64,000 nt of DNA, from the NCBI RefSeq assembly GCF_024978135.1, contig NZ_JANTEZ010000002.1, positions 434,001 to 498,000 of the forward strand, in the 5' to 3' direction. The notes below the pieces were generated by a model. It did not search any database. It was not told the DNA's origin and saw only the letters and a list, made by a program, of their open reading frames with translations. The stretch comes from Herbiconiux gentiana (GTDB taxonomy: Bacteria; Actinomycetota; Actinomycetes; Actinomycetales; Microbacteriaceae). Below, one piece after another: positions 1 to 7,867 of the stretch. The position numbers and the translations under genes are program-made. Positions within the stretch are counted from its first letter, which is position 1, and each line of letters starts with the position of its first letter.

Positions 1-1
1 C

Positions 2-667
2 ACGAGTCTGCTCGAGATCGACGGCTGGGCTCGGGAGCGCATCCTGGAAGCCGGCGCCGAGTCGTGCTACGTCGACTACGCCCCCTCCTTCGGCAGCGGC
101 CCCTTCGGCCACTGGATCTGCACCTCGGTGAACGACGCCGTGCTGCACGGGATGCCCTCGGCCCAGATGCTGGCCGACGGCGACCTCCTGACCCTCGACC
201 TCGCCCTCTCGCTCGACGGGGTGGTGGCCGACGCGGCGGTCAGCTTCCTCGTGGGCGACACGCGGCCGCCCGGGAGCGTGGCCCTCATCGACGCCACCGA
301 ACGGGCCCTCGCCGCCGGCATCGCCGCCGCCGAGCCCGGCGCCCGCATCGGCGACCTCTCGCACGCCATCGGCACGGTACTCACCGAGGCCGGCTACCAC
401 GTCAGCACCGAGTTCGGCGGACACGGCGTCGGCTCGACCATGCACCAGGACCCGCACGTCTCGAACATCGGCCGGCCCGGCCGCGGCTACCGCCTGCGCC
501 CGGGGCTGCTGCTCGCCCTCGAACCCTGGGCCATGATCGGCACCGACCGCCTGGTCACCGACCCCGACGGCTGGACGCTGCGCAGCGCCACCGGCAGCCG
601 CACCGCCCACACCGAGCACACGATCGCGATCACCGCCGCCGGCCCCGAGATCCTCACCCGCCCCTGA
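2..667 (+). CDS. map: Methionine aminopeptidase type I, 5' end outside window
   Basis: Removes the N-terminal methionine from new proteins in the cytoplasm (M24A, two divalent metals). The frame is open from base 2, so the N-terminus lies before the window; 221 residues are visible. The family signature CTSVNDAVLHGMPS is present. The metal ligands can be followed: Asp in LTLDLALSLDG, Asp in VVADAAVSF, His in GGHGVGSTMH, Glu in LALEPWAMIG and Glu in AHTEHTIAI. An internal ATG at 150 is only the Met inside the GMPS motif. Actinobacteria often carry more than one copy, so this need not be the essential one. The next gene begins about 100 bases downstream. Confidence 0.9.
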   Translation, partial: TSLLEIDGWARERILEAGAESCYVDYAPSFGSGPFGHWICTSVNDAVLHGMPSAQMLADGDLLTLDLALSLDGVVADAAVSFLVGDTRPPGSVALIDATERALAAGIAAAEPGARIGDLSHAIGTVLTEAGYHVSTEFGGHGVGSTMHQDPHVSNIGRPGRGYRLRPGLLLALEPWAMIGTDRLVTDPDGWTLRSATGSRTAHTEHTIAITAAGPEILTRP

Positions 668-750
668 CCGCACCGAGCGCCGGGGCCGCTACAAATTGCA
701 CACCATCGACACGTCACCGCTGACGAAGATCGCCGAGCGGTGGCCCGACC

Positions 751-756
751 GGAAGG
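751..756 (+). promoter_or_regulatory. Ribosome binding site choosing a TTG start
   Basis: GGAAGG lies seven bases before TTG at 764. It lies downstream of the alternative GTG at 740 and so argues against that longer start. Confidence 0.5.
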
Positions 757-763
757 CACCCTC

Positions 764-1153
764 TTGAAGATCCAGACCATGAGCATCTTCGTCGACGATC
801 AGCAGCAGGCGCTCGACTTCTACACCGGCGCGCTGGGTTTCGCCGTGGCCGCCGACGTGCCGCTCGGCGACCATCGCTGGCTCACCGTCGTCGACCCCGA
901 CCGGCCGGACGGTACCCAGCTCTCGCTGGAGCCGAAGGGTCATCCGGCGGTGGGGCCGTTCACCGCAGCTCTGGCCTCTGACGGCATCCCGTTCTGTCAG
1001 CTCGGGGTCGACGACGTGCAGGCCGAGTACGACCGCCTGACCGCGCTCGGCGTGACCTTCACGCAGCCGCCCACCGACTACGGGCCGGTGATCGTCGCCG
1101 TACTCGACGACACCTGCGGCAATCTGGTGCAGCTCGCCCAGCAGACCGGCTAG
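764..1153 (+). CDS. VOC (glyoxalase/bleomycin-resistance fold) protein
   Basis: A 129-residue single VOC domain with the usual opening KIQTMSIFVDDQQQALDFY and a C-terminal strand ending GNLVQLAQQ, where the last metal or substrate contacts of the fold sit. The substrate cannot be read from sequence; such proteins include dioxygenases, isomerases and antibiotic-binding proteins. The frame is also open from a GTG at 740. I chose TTG at 764 because GGAAGG at 751-756 is seven bases in front of it and the domain begins there. The stop codon interlocks with that of the convergent dehydrogenase through a shared CTAG at 1150-1153. Confidence 0.75.
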   Translation: MKIQTMSIFVDDQQQALDFYTGALGFAVAADVPLGDHRWLTVVDPDRPDGTQLSLEPKGHPAVGPFTAALASDGIPFCQLGVDDVQAEYDRLTALGVTFTQPPTDYGPVIVAVLDDTCGNLVQLAQQTG

Positions 1154-2145
1154 ACGGCCACGACGGCGACCGGGGCCGGGGCGGAGAGCTCCACGTGGGC
1201 CTTGATGACGCCCCGCTGCGCGCGGGCGGTGGCCACCGCATCCGTCGCCTCGTCGATGCCGTAGACGTGGGTGATCAGGGGCGACAGGTCGATGCCCGAG
1301 CTCGCCAGGAAGCGGAGGGTCTGCGGCCACACGCCGGGCGAGCCGATCGAGCCCGTGATCGTGAGCTCCTTCGACTGGATCAGGCCGAGCGGCGCCGGCG
1401 CCGAGCGGCCCACGTCGATGCCGATGTAGGCGATGCGCCCGCGGAAGGCGGCCAGCTCGAGCGCCGTCGCCATCACCTCGGGGCGGCCCGAGCACTCCAC
1501 CACGACGTCGGCGCCGCGCGAGCCCGAGAGGCGGTCGAGGGTGGCGGCAGCGTCGTCCGGATGCACGGCCTCGACGGCCCCGAGTGCGACCGCGACCGCG
1601 CGGCGCTCCTCCGAGGGCTCGACGACGATCGTCGTGGCCCCGAGGGCGGCCGCGGCGGCGGTCACCGCGAGCCCGATGGGCCCGGCGCCGAGCACCACGA
1701 GCACGTCGCTGCCGTTGACGTTGCCCACCCGCATCAGCGCGTAGTACGCGACACTGAACGGCTCGACGAGGGCGCCTGCAGCCCAGGACAGCTCCTCGGG
1801 GAGACGGTGCAGCCAGGCGGGCTTCGCCACGAAGTACTCGGCGGCGGCGCCGGAGATGGAGAAGCCGAAGTGGTCGTCGCCGATCACGCACTCCCCCACC
1901 ACGCGGTCGCCCACGGCGAACTCGGTGACGGCCGAGCCGACGGCGGCCACCTCGCCCGACCACTCGTGACCGGGGATCACCGGGTACTCGAACGGGATGA
2001 TGTAGCGCCCCTCGAGCAGCTCGATGTCGGAGTGGCAGACGCCGACCCGGCGCGAGGCGATCAGCACCTCGTCGGCGGCGATGGCCGGGATGTCGAGCTC
2101 GCGCACGTCGGCGCTGTCCTCCTCGACGAACTGCAGCGCCTTCAT
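1150..2145 (-). CDS. Medium-chain alcohol dehydrogenase, catalytic-zinc type
   Basis: A 331-residue NAD(P)-dependent alcohol or polyol dehydrogenase. The GroES-like N-terminal half has catalytic zinc ligands Cys37 (GVCHSD) and His60-Glu61 (PGHEW). The Rossmann half has VLGAGPIGLAV. The four-cysteine structural-zinc loop of classical members is missing: the stretch after GDRVVGE holds only one Cys. The neighbouring paralogue keeps that loop, so the two are probably not redundant. Its ATG overlaps the stop of the upstream dehydrogenase in ATGA at 2142-2145, so the pair is translationally coupled. Likely job: oxidation of a hydroxylated intermediate of the local catabolic pathway. Substrate unknown. 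Confidence 0.85.
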   Translation of the reverse strand: MKALQFVEEDSADVRELDIPAIAADEVLIASRRVGVCHSDIELLEGRYIIPFEYPVIPGHEWSGEVAAVGSAVTEFAVGDRVVGECVIGDDHFGFSISGAAAEYFVAKPAWLHRLPEELSWAAGALVEPFSVAYYALMRVGNVNGSDVLVVLGAGPIGLAVTAAAAALGATTIVVEPSEERRAVAVALGAVEAVHPDDAAATLDRLSGSRGADVVVECSGRPEVMATALELAAFRGRIAYIGIDVGRSAPAPLGLIQSKELTITGSIGSPGVWPQTLRFLASSGIDLSPLITHVYGIDEATDAVATARAQRGVIKAHVELSAPAPVAVVAV

Positions 2146-3209
2146 CGCGTTCCCTTTCCGGCCTGGATGAGCACCTTGACCTGGTCGCCGCGGGGCGAGA
2201 GCAGGGTCTCGAAGCCCTGCACGACGTCGTCCATCTGCACCTGCGCGGTGACGACCTTCTCGACCGGGTAGCGCCCGCGGGCGATCAGGTCGATGATGCG
2301 GGGCCAGTCGGTGACGGGGTAGCACCAGGTGCCGGCGAGCGTGATGTCGTGCTCCGAGAGCACCATCGGGTCGATCGAGGCGGCCTTGGTGTGCAGGCCG
2401 GTCTGCGAGACGCGGCCGGCGGAGCGCACCGAGGCGATGGCCGCCTGCAGCGCGCGCTCGTTGCCCGAGCACTCGACGACCGCGTCGACGCCGACGCCCT
2501 CGGTGCGGTCCTTGAGGTAGGCGGGCACGTCGACCGCGGTCGGGTCGAGCACCTCGCCCACGTCGAGGGCGCGGGCGAACTCGGCGCGGTGCGGGTTGAC
2601 CTCCGAGATGAACACCGAGGCGCCGAGCGACGAGGAGTAGAGGGCGGCGAGGGCGCCGATCGGGCCGGCTCCCGTGATCAGCACGGTGTCGCCCGGCCGC
2701 ACCTGCGCGGTGTCGACGCCGTAGGCCGCGACCGCGCCGGGCTCGACGAGCGCGCCCTGCAGGTCGCTCACCCCTTCCGGCAGCACGCTGACGTGGGTGG
2801 CGGGCACGACGGCCAGCTCGGCGATGCCGCCCCAGGCGAAGCTCAGGCCGATGCAGGCCATGCGCTGGCAGAGGTGGTTGAGGGCGCGCCGGCAGTAGTA
2901 GCAGGTGCCGCAGCTGAGCAGGGGCATCACCGAGACGCGGTCGCCCGCGCGCACGGTGGTGACCCCGGCACCGACCTCGACGACCTCGGCCGAGAACTCG
3001 TGGCCGAGGATCTGCGGGGCGGTGGCGCCGGTGAGGGCGTGCGGCGAGGCCGGGATGACGATCGGGCCCATCGCGTACTCGTGCAGGTCGGTGCCGCAGA
3101 CCCCGCACCAGAACGGACGGAGCAGCACCTCGCCGGCAGCGGGCCCGGTGGGATCGGCGACCTCCTCGACTCGGATGTCGTGGGCGGCGTGGAAGACGGC
3201 GGCTCTCAT
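2142..3209 (-). CDS. Zinc-dependent alcohol dehydrogenase, butanediol/sorbitol dehydrogenase type
   Basis: A 355-residue medium-chain dehydrogenase. Catalytic zinc is expected at Cys38 (WCGVCGTD) and the GHEF motif. The structural zinc loop is intact, with closely spaced cysteines in LLSCGTCYYCRRALNHLC. The cofactor motif is ITGAGPIGALAAL. The overall pattern, including the HALTG stretch before GHEF, resembles (R,R)-butanediol and related diol dehydrogenases. The ATG at 3209 is preceded by AAGGAG. It is the first gene of a two-gene operon and diverges from a VOC gene, which suggests shared control from the 3210-3318 region. Substrate not determinable. Confidence 0.85.
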   Translation of the reverse strand: MRAAVFHAAHDIRVEEVADPTGPAAGEVLLRPFWCGVCGTDLHEYAMGPIVIPASPHALTGATAPQILGHEFSAEVVEVGAGVTTVRAGDRVSVMPLLSCGTCYYCRRALNHLCQRMACIGLSFAWGGIAELAVVPATHVSVLPEGVSDLQGALVEPGAVAAYGVDTAQVRPGDTVLITGAGPIGALAALYSSSLGASVFISEVNPHRAEFARALDVGEVLDPTAVDVPAYLKDRTEGVGVDAVVECSGNERALQAAIASVRSAGRVSQTGLHTKAASIDPMVLSEHDITLAGTWCYPVTDWPRIIDLIARGRYPVEKVVTAQVQMDDVVQGFETLLSPRGDQVKVLIQAGKGTR

Positions 3210-3318
3210 TCCCTGCTCCTTCGCATGGCGGTGATCGACTGGCATATGCTCGAGTTCATTGACACTGTACACAGGTAATCTGTTCAGTATCACTACTCGA
3301 TTCTCAGAGGAGCAGACG
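3210..3318. promoter_or_regulatory. Divergent control region with imperfect palindrome
   Basis: This AT-richer gap serves the dehydrogenase pair (minus) and the VOC gene (plus). ACTGTACA at 3264-3271 and TGTTCAGT at 3281-3288 form an imperfect inverted repeat (7 of 8 positions). TTGACA at 3259-3264 is a possible plus-strand -35, but no convincing -10 follows. GTTCAG at 3282-3287 also appears in the three other control regions of this island. Confidence 0.4.
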
Positions 3319-3765
3319 ATGACGTTCGTTCTCGAAGGTGTCCACCACGTCGGAATCACCGTGCGCGATCTCGAGGCCTCGCGCGCCTGGTACAGCCGCA
3401 TGTTCGGCCTCACCCCCGGGGTGGTGAACCACGGCGAAGGGCCCGAGCTCGCCCAGGGCGTGCAGGTTCCGGATGCTCGGCTGACCTTCTCCATGCTCAC
3501 CGTCGGCTCGACCCGGATCGAGTTCCTGCAGTACCACGAGCCTGTCGGCGAAGACTTCGACCGGCGCAACTGTGACGTCGGAGCGGCCCACGTCTGCTTC
3601 GAGGTCGACGACCTCGACACCGCGGTCGCCGAGCTCACGGCGAAAGGCGCCGTGTTCAGCAGCCCGCCGAACACCATCGACGACGGCCCGCTCGCCGGGT
3701 CGCGCTGGGCCTACTTCCGCGACCCCGACGGCATCCAGCTGGAGCTCTGGCAGTCGCCCCGCTAG
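3319..3765 (+). CDS. VOC family protein, extradiol-dioxygenase/epimerase-like
   Basis: A 148-residue VOC protein with two repeated beta-alpha-beta-beta-beta units. The first starts LEGVHHVGITVRDLEASRAWY with His10 as likely metal ligand; the second has GAAHVCFEVDDL and ends YFRDPDGIQLELWQ, whose Glu is the usual last ligand. This arrangement is seen in methylmalonyl-CoA epimerases, lyases and dioxygenases. The start ATG follows AGAGGAG at 3306-3312. It is divergent from the dehydrogenase operon and so probably part of the same pathway. Substrate unknown. Confidence 0.8.
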   Translation: MTFVLEGVHHVGITVRDLEASRAWYSRMFGLTPGVVNHGEGPELAQGVQVPDARLTFSMLTVGSTRIEFLQYHEPVGEDFDRRNCDVGAAHVCFEVDDLDTAVAELTAKGAVFSSPPNTIDDGPLAGSRWAYFRDPDGIQLELWQSPR

Positions 3766-3803
3766 GCCGCCGGCCCCACCGCCGCGTCGACCCCACAGCC
3801 ACG

Positions 3804-4535
3804 TCAGGCCACGAGCCCCGCGATCGCCTCGGCCACGAGGTCGGGACGGGTCAGGAAGGGGTGGTGCCCGGCGGGCAGCTCGAGCATCCGCGTCGCCCGG
3901 GCGCCCTCGCGGCGCTGCAGCCCCGGGGTGGTGCTGCGGTCGTCGGCGCAGAGGAGGTAGGTGGAGTCGGCGCCCTGCCAGCCGGCGCTCGTGGTGGGCG
4001 TGACGAACGACTCGACGTGCTGCGGGGTCAGCCGGGCGAACGCCTCGCGCTGCACCCCGGTGTCGCCGTCGTGCAGGAAGCGGGCGCCGAACGTCTCCGC
4101 GTCGTAGCCGTCGAGCTCGAGCGCGCCGGCTCCGGAACCGGCGGCGGCGTCGGCGTCGGCAATAGCCACGGCCACGGGGTCGGGCTCGCCCGCGAGGATC
4201 GACCCCTGCGACTCCCCCACCGCCGGCAGGTAGGAGGAGATCAGCACGAGCCGGGCGACCGCCGGGTGCGGCCCCGCCTCGGCGATGACGGTGCCGCCGT
4301 AGGAGTGCCCGACTACGACGGCCCGCCCGTCGTCGAGTTCGTCGAGGGCCTGGCGCAGGGCCGTGGCGTCCGCCACCAGCCCCCGCGACCCGTCGGGCGC
4401 GAGCGCCTCACCGCACGACGGCAGCTCCAGCGCGCGGCTCCGGATGCCCGCCCGCTCCTCGAGCAGCCGCGCCGTCGGCCGCCACCACCACTCGCCGTCG
4501 CGCACCAGCGCGCCGTGCACGAAGATCAGCTCCAT
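3804..4535 (-). CDS. Alpha/beta hydrolase
   Basis: A 243-residue cytoplasmic alpha/beta hydrolase. The oxyanion-hole motif is FVHGAL (5-10), the nucleophile is Ser78 in GHSYGG, the acid is probably the Asp in LCADDRSTTP, and the histidine is in LPAGHHPFL near the C-terminus. Full length for small esterase or hydroxynitrile-lyase-like members. It stands alone on the minus strand between convergent and tandem neighbours, with no signal peptide. It could cleave an ester or lactone in the island's pathway; that is inference from position. Confidence 0.8.
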   Translation of the reverse strand: MELIFVHGALVRDGEWWWRPTARLLEERAGIRSRALELPSCGEALAPDGSRGLVADATALRQALDELDDGRAVVVGHSYGGTVIAEAGPHPAVARLVLISSYLPAVGESQGSILAGEPDPVAVAIADADAAAGSGAGALELDGYDAETFGARFLHDGDTGVQREAFARLTPQHVESFVTPTTSAGWQGADSTYLLCADDRSTTPGLQRREGARATRMLELPAGHHPFLTRPDLVAEAIAGLVA

Positions 4536-4595
4536 GGCCCGACGCTAGCGCGGGCATCCGTTCTCGAGGGCGACGCTCTGCCGTGGGCAGAACGG

Positions 4596-5477
4596 CTAGC
4601 GGGCGGGGCGGCCGGACGCGGCTCGGGTGACCTCCGCGATGGAGGCCCAGTCGAGCTCGGCCTGGCCGTCGTCGAGCGCCTTCTCGAACACCCCGCGCAG
4701 GGCCGAGGACGTCGGCAGCACCACGTCGGAGGCGCGTGCCGCGTCGAGCGCGAGCATCAGGTCCTTGAAGCCGAGCTCGGTGGTGAAGCCGGCCGGCGAG
4801 TAGGTCGATGACGCGATCGCCGTGCCGTAGCCCGAGTACACGACGCCGGGGAACAGGCTGTCACCGAGCAGCTCGACGAACATCGCGGTGTCGATGTCGC
4901 GCGACTCGAGCAGGGTGATCGACTCCGACAGGGCCTGCAGCGCGTGGATGATGAGGTAGTTCACGCCGATCTTCACGACGTTCGCGCTCGACGGGTCGGT
5001 GCCGACGTCCCACACCCGGCGACCGAGCGTGGACAGCAGCGGGCGCACGCCCTCGACGAGCTCGGGATCGCCCGCGGCGAGCACGGTGAGCGCGCCCGAC
5101 CCGGCGGCCGGCGGCCGGCCGAGCACGGGGGCGGCGACGTAGCCGACCCCGGCGTCGGCGTGCAGCGCCGCGAGCCGGGTCGCCGCGGCCGCTCCCACCG
5201 TCGCCATGTTGACGTGGACGGTGCCCCGGGGCGCGGCCTCGAGCACGGCGGTGTCGAAGAGATCGAAGACGACCGACTCGTTGGAGAGCATCGAGAGCAC
5301 GAGGCCGGTCTGCAGCGCATCCGACACCGAGGCGGCCCGGGTCGCGCCCCGCTCCACCAGGGCGTCGACCGCCTCCGGCGACCGGTTCCAGACCACGACC
5401 TCGTGGCCCTCGTCGAGCAGGTGCCCGACCATGGCACCGCCCATCGAACCGAGGCCGACGAAGCCGACGCGGGTCAC
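4596..5477 (-). CDS. 3-Hydroxyisobutyrate dehydrogenase-like beta-hydroxyacid dehydrogenase
   Basis: A 293-residue NAD(P)-binding oxidoreductase. The Rossmann motif GLGSMGG is at residues 8-14, the NADP-type strand reads VVVWNRSPE, and the catalytic Lys with its Asn partner lies in VVKIGVNYLI. The family oxidises beta-hydroxyacids such as 3-hydroxyisobutyrate, tartronate semialdehyde or 6-phosphogluconate-like acids. The GTG start at 5477 overlaps the stop of the M24 gene in GTGA, making it the third gene of an SDR, M24, dehydrogenase operon. The catalytic glycine-rich tetrad is less typical (LGRPPAAGSGAL), so substrate prediction is weak. Confidence 0.8.
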   Translation of the reverse strand: MTRVGFVGLGSMGGAMVGHLLDEGHEVVVWNRSPEAVDALVERGATRAASVSDALQTGLVLSMLSNESVVFDLFDTAVLEAAPRGTVHVNMATVGAAAATRLAALHADAGVGYVAAPVLGRPPAAGSGALTVLAAGDPELVEGVRPLLSTLGRRVWDVGTDPSSANVVKIGVNYLIIHALQALSESITLLESRDIDTAMFVELLGDSLFPGVVYSGYGTAIASSTYSPAGFTTELGFKDLMLALDAARASDVVLPTSSALRGVFEKALDDGQAELDWASIAEVTRAASGRPAR

Positions 5478-6934
5478 GCCCCCGGCTCCCCGCGCCCCGC
5501 CGCCGTGTTGAGGTGCGACTGCGAGTCGCGCAACGTCGGCAGGCTGCCGCCCACCGTGAAGTAGCGCTTGCCGGCCACGAGCAGGTCCTCGGCGGGGAAC
5601 TTGGTGATCACCTGGCACCCGTCGGCGGTCACGATGACCTCCTCCTCGATGCGCGCGGCGCCCCAGCCGTCGGCGGCGGGCCAGTAGGTCTCGAGGGCGA
5701 AGACCATGCCCTCCTTCAGCTCCTCGGGGTGGTCGAGCGAGACCAGCCGCGAGAAGATCGGCTTCTCCCAGATCGACAGGCCGACGCCGTGGCCGTACTG
5801 CAGGGCGAAGGCAGCCTCCTCGTCGGGGAAGCCGAACTCCTGGGCGGTCGGCCAGACCTTCACGATGTCGGCGGTCGTGGCGCCCGGGCGCACCAGGGCG
5901 ATGGCGCGGTCCATGTACTCGCGCGCCCGCTTGTAGGCGTCGCGCTGCGCCGACGACGCCGATCCGACCGCGAAGGTGCGGTAGTAGCAGGTGCGGTAGC
6001 CGTTGAACGAGTGCAGGATGTCGAAGAACGCCGGGTCGCCCGGCCGGATCAGCCGGTCGGAGAAGACGTGCGGGTGCGGGGAGCAGCGCTCGCCGGAGAT
6101 GGCGTTCACGCCCTCGACGTACTCCGAACCGAGGTCGTAGAGCTTCTTCGAGACGAGCCCGACGGCCTCGTTCTCGCGCACGCCCGGCCGCAGGAACTCG
6201 TACAGGTCCTCGTAGGCGGCATCCACCATCGAGGCCGCCTGGGTGAGCAGGCCGATCTCGTCGGCGGTCTTGATGCGGCGGGCCTCCATGAACAGCTGCT
6301 GGCCGTCGACCACGCGGATGCCCTGCTTCTGCAGCGCGAACAGCACGGGCAGCTCGATCACGTCGACGCCCAGCGGCTGGTCGGCGACCCCGAACTTCTC
6401 GAGCTCCCGCTTGATCTTGGACGCCACCCGGTCGGCGATCTCGGCGTCGGGGCTGAACGCGCCGCGCAGGGTCGAGATGCCGGCCCGCGAACCGCTCTCG
6501 GCGCGCGGACGCACGGCCCCGTGGTGCGGGGCATGCGGGTCGGCGTCGGCCTCGGCCGTCGTGGTGTCGAGCCAGGGGTTGAACAGCCCGTGGTGCTTGG
6601 CCGCCGAGCCGAAGTCCCACATGATCGGGTCGGTGTTGCGGGTGAGCAGACTGAAGCGGATCAGCTTGTCCATCGCCCAGGTGCCGATGTGCGTCGAGGT
6701 CATGTAGCGGATGTTCGAGAAGTCGAACGCCAGCACCGCGCCGAGCTCGCTGCGGGAGAGCTCGGCCTTCAGCCGCGCGAGGCGCTCGCTGCGCAGGCGG
6801 TCGAAGTCGATGCGCTGCTCCCAGTCGACCGCGTTGGTGCCGCGGGTCGCGGTGGGGATGGTCGCGAAGCCGCCGGGCGGCGGCTGGAGCGGGGAACGGG
6901 TGTCGGCACCGGTGCCGTCGAGCTGTGTGGTCAT
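5474..6934 (-). CDS. M24-family (Xaa-Pro peptidase/creatinase fold) protein with altered metal site
   Basis: A 486-residue protein with an N-terminal creatinase-type domain and a C-terminal pita-bread M24 domain. The ligand set can be placed: Asp305, position 316, His382 (YGHGVG), Glu415 (ALETYW) and a Glu at 430-432 (RIEEEV). Position 316, where metallopeptidases have the second Asp (GYxxDxTR), is Cys in GYRTCYYRTF. The metal centre is therefore incomplete or different, as in M24-fold enzymes that are not peptidases; creatinase, for example, uses no metal. The N-terminal stretch around NIRYMTSTHIGTW and WDFGSAAKHH recalls M24 members related to the DMSP lyase DddP, but this is from memory only. 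It is coupled by overlap to the genes on both sides, which suggests a catabolic C-N or C-S cleaving role. Confidence 0.75.
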   Translation of the reverse strand: MTTQLDGTGADTRSPLQPPPGGFATIPTATRGTNAVDWEQRIDFDRLRSERLARLKAELSRSELGAVLAFDFSNIRYMTSTHIGTWAMDKLIRFSLLTRNTDPIMWDFGSAAKHHGLFNPWLDTTTAEADADPHAPHHGAVRPRAESGSRAGISTLRGAFSPDAEIADRVASKIKRELEKFGVADQPLGVDVIELPVLFALQKQGIRVVDGQQLFMEARRIKTADEIGLLTQAASMVDAAYEDLYEFLRPGVRENEAVGLVSKKLYDLGSEYVEGVNAISGERCSPHPHVFSDRLIRPGDPAFFDILHSFNGYRTCYYRTFAVGSASSAQRDAYKRAREYMDRAIALVRPGATTADIVKVWPTAQEFGFPDEEAAFALQYGHGVGLSIWEKPIFSRLVSLDHPEELKEGMVFALETYWPAADGWGAARIEEEVIVTADGCQVITKFPAEDLLVAGKRYFTVGGSLPTLRDSQSHLNTAAGRGEPGA

Positions 6935-7719
6935 ACGAGGACCATCCCTCCATCGATCATGATCACCTGGGCGGTGAGGTAGTCGGAGTCGGACGACGCC
7001 AGGTAGAGCGCCGTTCCGACGATGTCGTCGACGGTGGCCGTGCGGCCGCGGATGATGCCCGCGGCGAATTCGTCCATGGCCCCGCCGGCCGTCTTCGTCT
7101 CGCCGATGGCGAGCAGGTCCTCGTCGAGCTTCACCCAGAGCGGGGTGTCGACGACCCCCGGGGCGAAGGCGTTGACGGTGATGTCGTGCTCGGCGAGCGC
7201 CTTGGCCGCCGACTGCGTGAGCGAGATGACGGCGGCCTTGGCCGCCGAGTACGGGGCGAACGCCGGGAAGCCCTGACGACCGGCCATCGAGGTGGTGTTG
7301 ACGATCTTGCCGCCGCCGCCCTGGGCGATCATCTGGCGGGCGGCCTCCTGGGTGCCGATCAGCACACCCAGCGCGTTGACCTCCATGATCGAGCGCCAGT
7401 TCTGCTCGGTCACGTCGAGGAACTTCATCGGCGCGTTGAAGCCGGCGTTGTTGAACCACACGTCGAGGCGGCCGAACTCGGCCACCGTGCGCTCGACGAC
7501 GGCGCGCACCGCGGCCCGGTCCGACACGTCGGCCTGCACACCGATGGCGGTCAGCCCCTCGTCCCGCAGCGCCTGGGCGGACGCCTCGGCGGCCTCGCCG
7601 TTCAGGTCGGCGATGACGACGGATGCGCCTTCCACCGCCAGCGCACGCGCGATGCCCCGTCCCATGCCGCTGCCGGCTCCGGTGACCACCGCCACGGTGC
7701 CCGATACACGATTCGCCAT
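6931..7719 (-). CDS. Short-chain dehydrogenase/reductase
   Basis: A 262-residue classical SDR. The cofactor motif TGAGSGMG is at 13-20, NNAG is at 90-93, and the catalytic triad is Ser144, Tyr157 and Lys161 (YSAAK). Asp38 at the end of strand 2 (VVIADLN) indicates NAD(H) preference. It oxidises or reduces a keto/hydroxyl group; substrate unknown. It is first in the SDR, M24, beta-hydroxyacid dehydrogenase operon, and its stop overlaps the M24 start in ATGA at 6931-6934. Its promoter must lie in 7720-7800, next to repeated GTTCA motifs. Confidence 0.85.
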   Translation of the reverse strand: MANRVSGTVAVVTGAGSGMGRGIARALAVEGASVVIADLNGEAAEASAQALRDEGLTAIGVQADVSDRAAVRAVVERTVAEFGRLDVWFNNAGFNAPMKFLDVTEQNWRSIMEVNALGVLIGTQEAARQMIAQGGGGKIVNTTSMAGRQGFPAFAPYSAAKAAVISLTQSAAKALAEHDITVNAFAPGVVDTPLWVKLDEDLLAIGETKTAGGAMDEFAAGIIRGRTATVDDIVGTALYLASSDSDYLTAQVIMIDGGMVLV

Positions 7720-7867
7720 TGATTCGTCCCCTTCGGTGTTCAGTCTAGCTTGTCACAGTGTTCACCATAGCAACACACTTCCTCGACCGGATGCACGATT
7801 GCCCTCGTCCGCGGGCCGGGGGTTCGTATACTCTTGCTGCACAAGTCCGCGAGCGAGGAGTGCGACC
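7720..7867. promoter_or_regulatory. Divergent control region of SDR operon and XRE-cupin gene
   Basis: Two direct copies of GTGTTCA (starting at 7736 and 7758, 22 bases apart) lie just before the SDR gene. TATACT at 7827-7832 is a good plus-strand -10 for the regulator, but no clear -35 was found. GAGGAG at 7855-7860 is the regulator's ribosome binding site. Confidence 0.4.

Noticed and set aside
1195-2271. Long plus-strand frame (about 358 codons) opposite the dehydrogenase genes
   Set aside because: Arg/Gly/His-rich translation without domain features; it is the antisense shadow of two clear dehydrogenases in GC-rich DNA.
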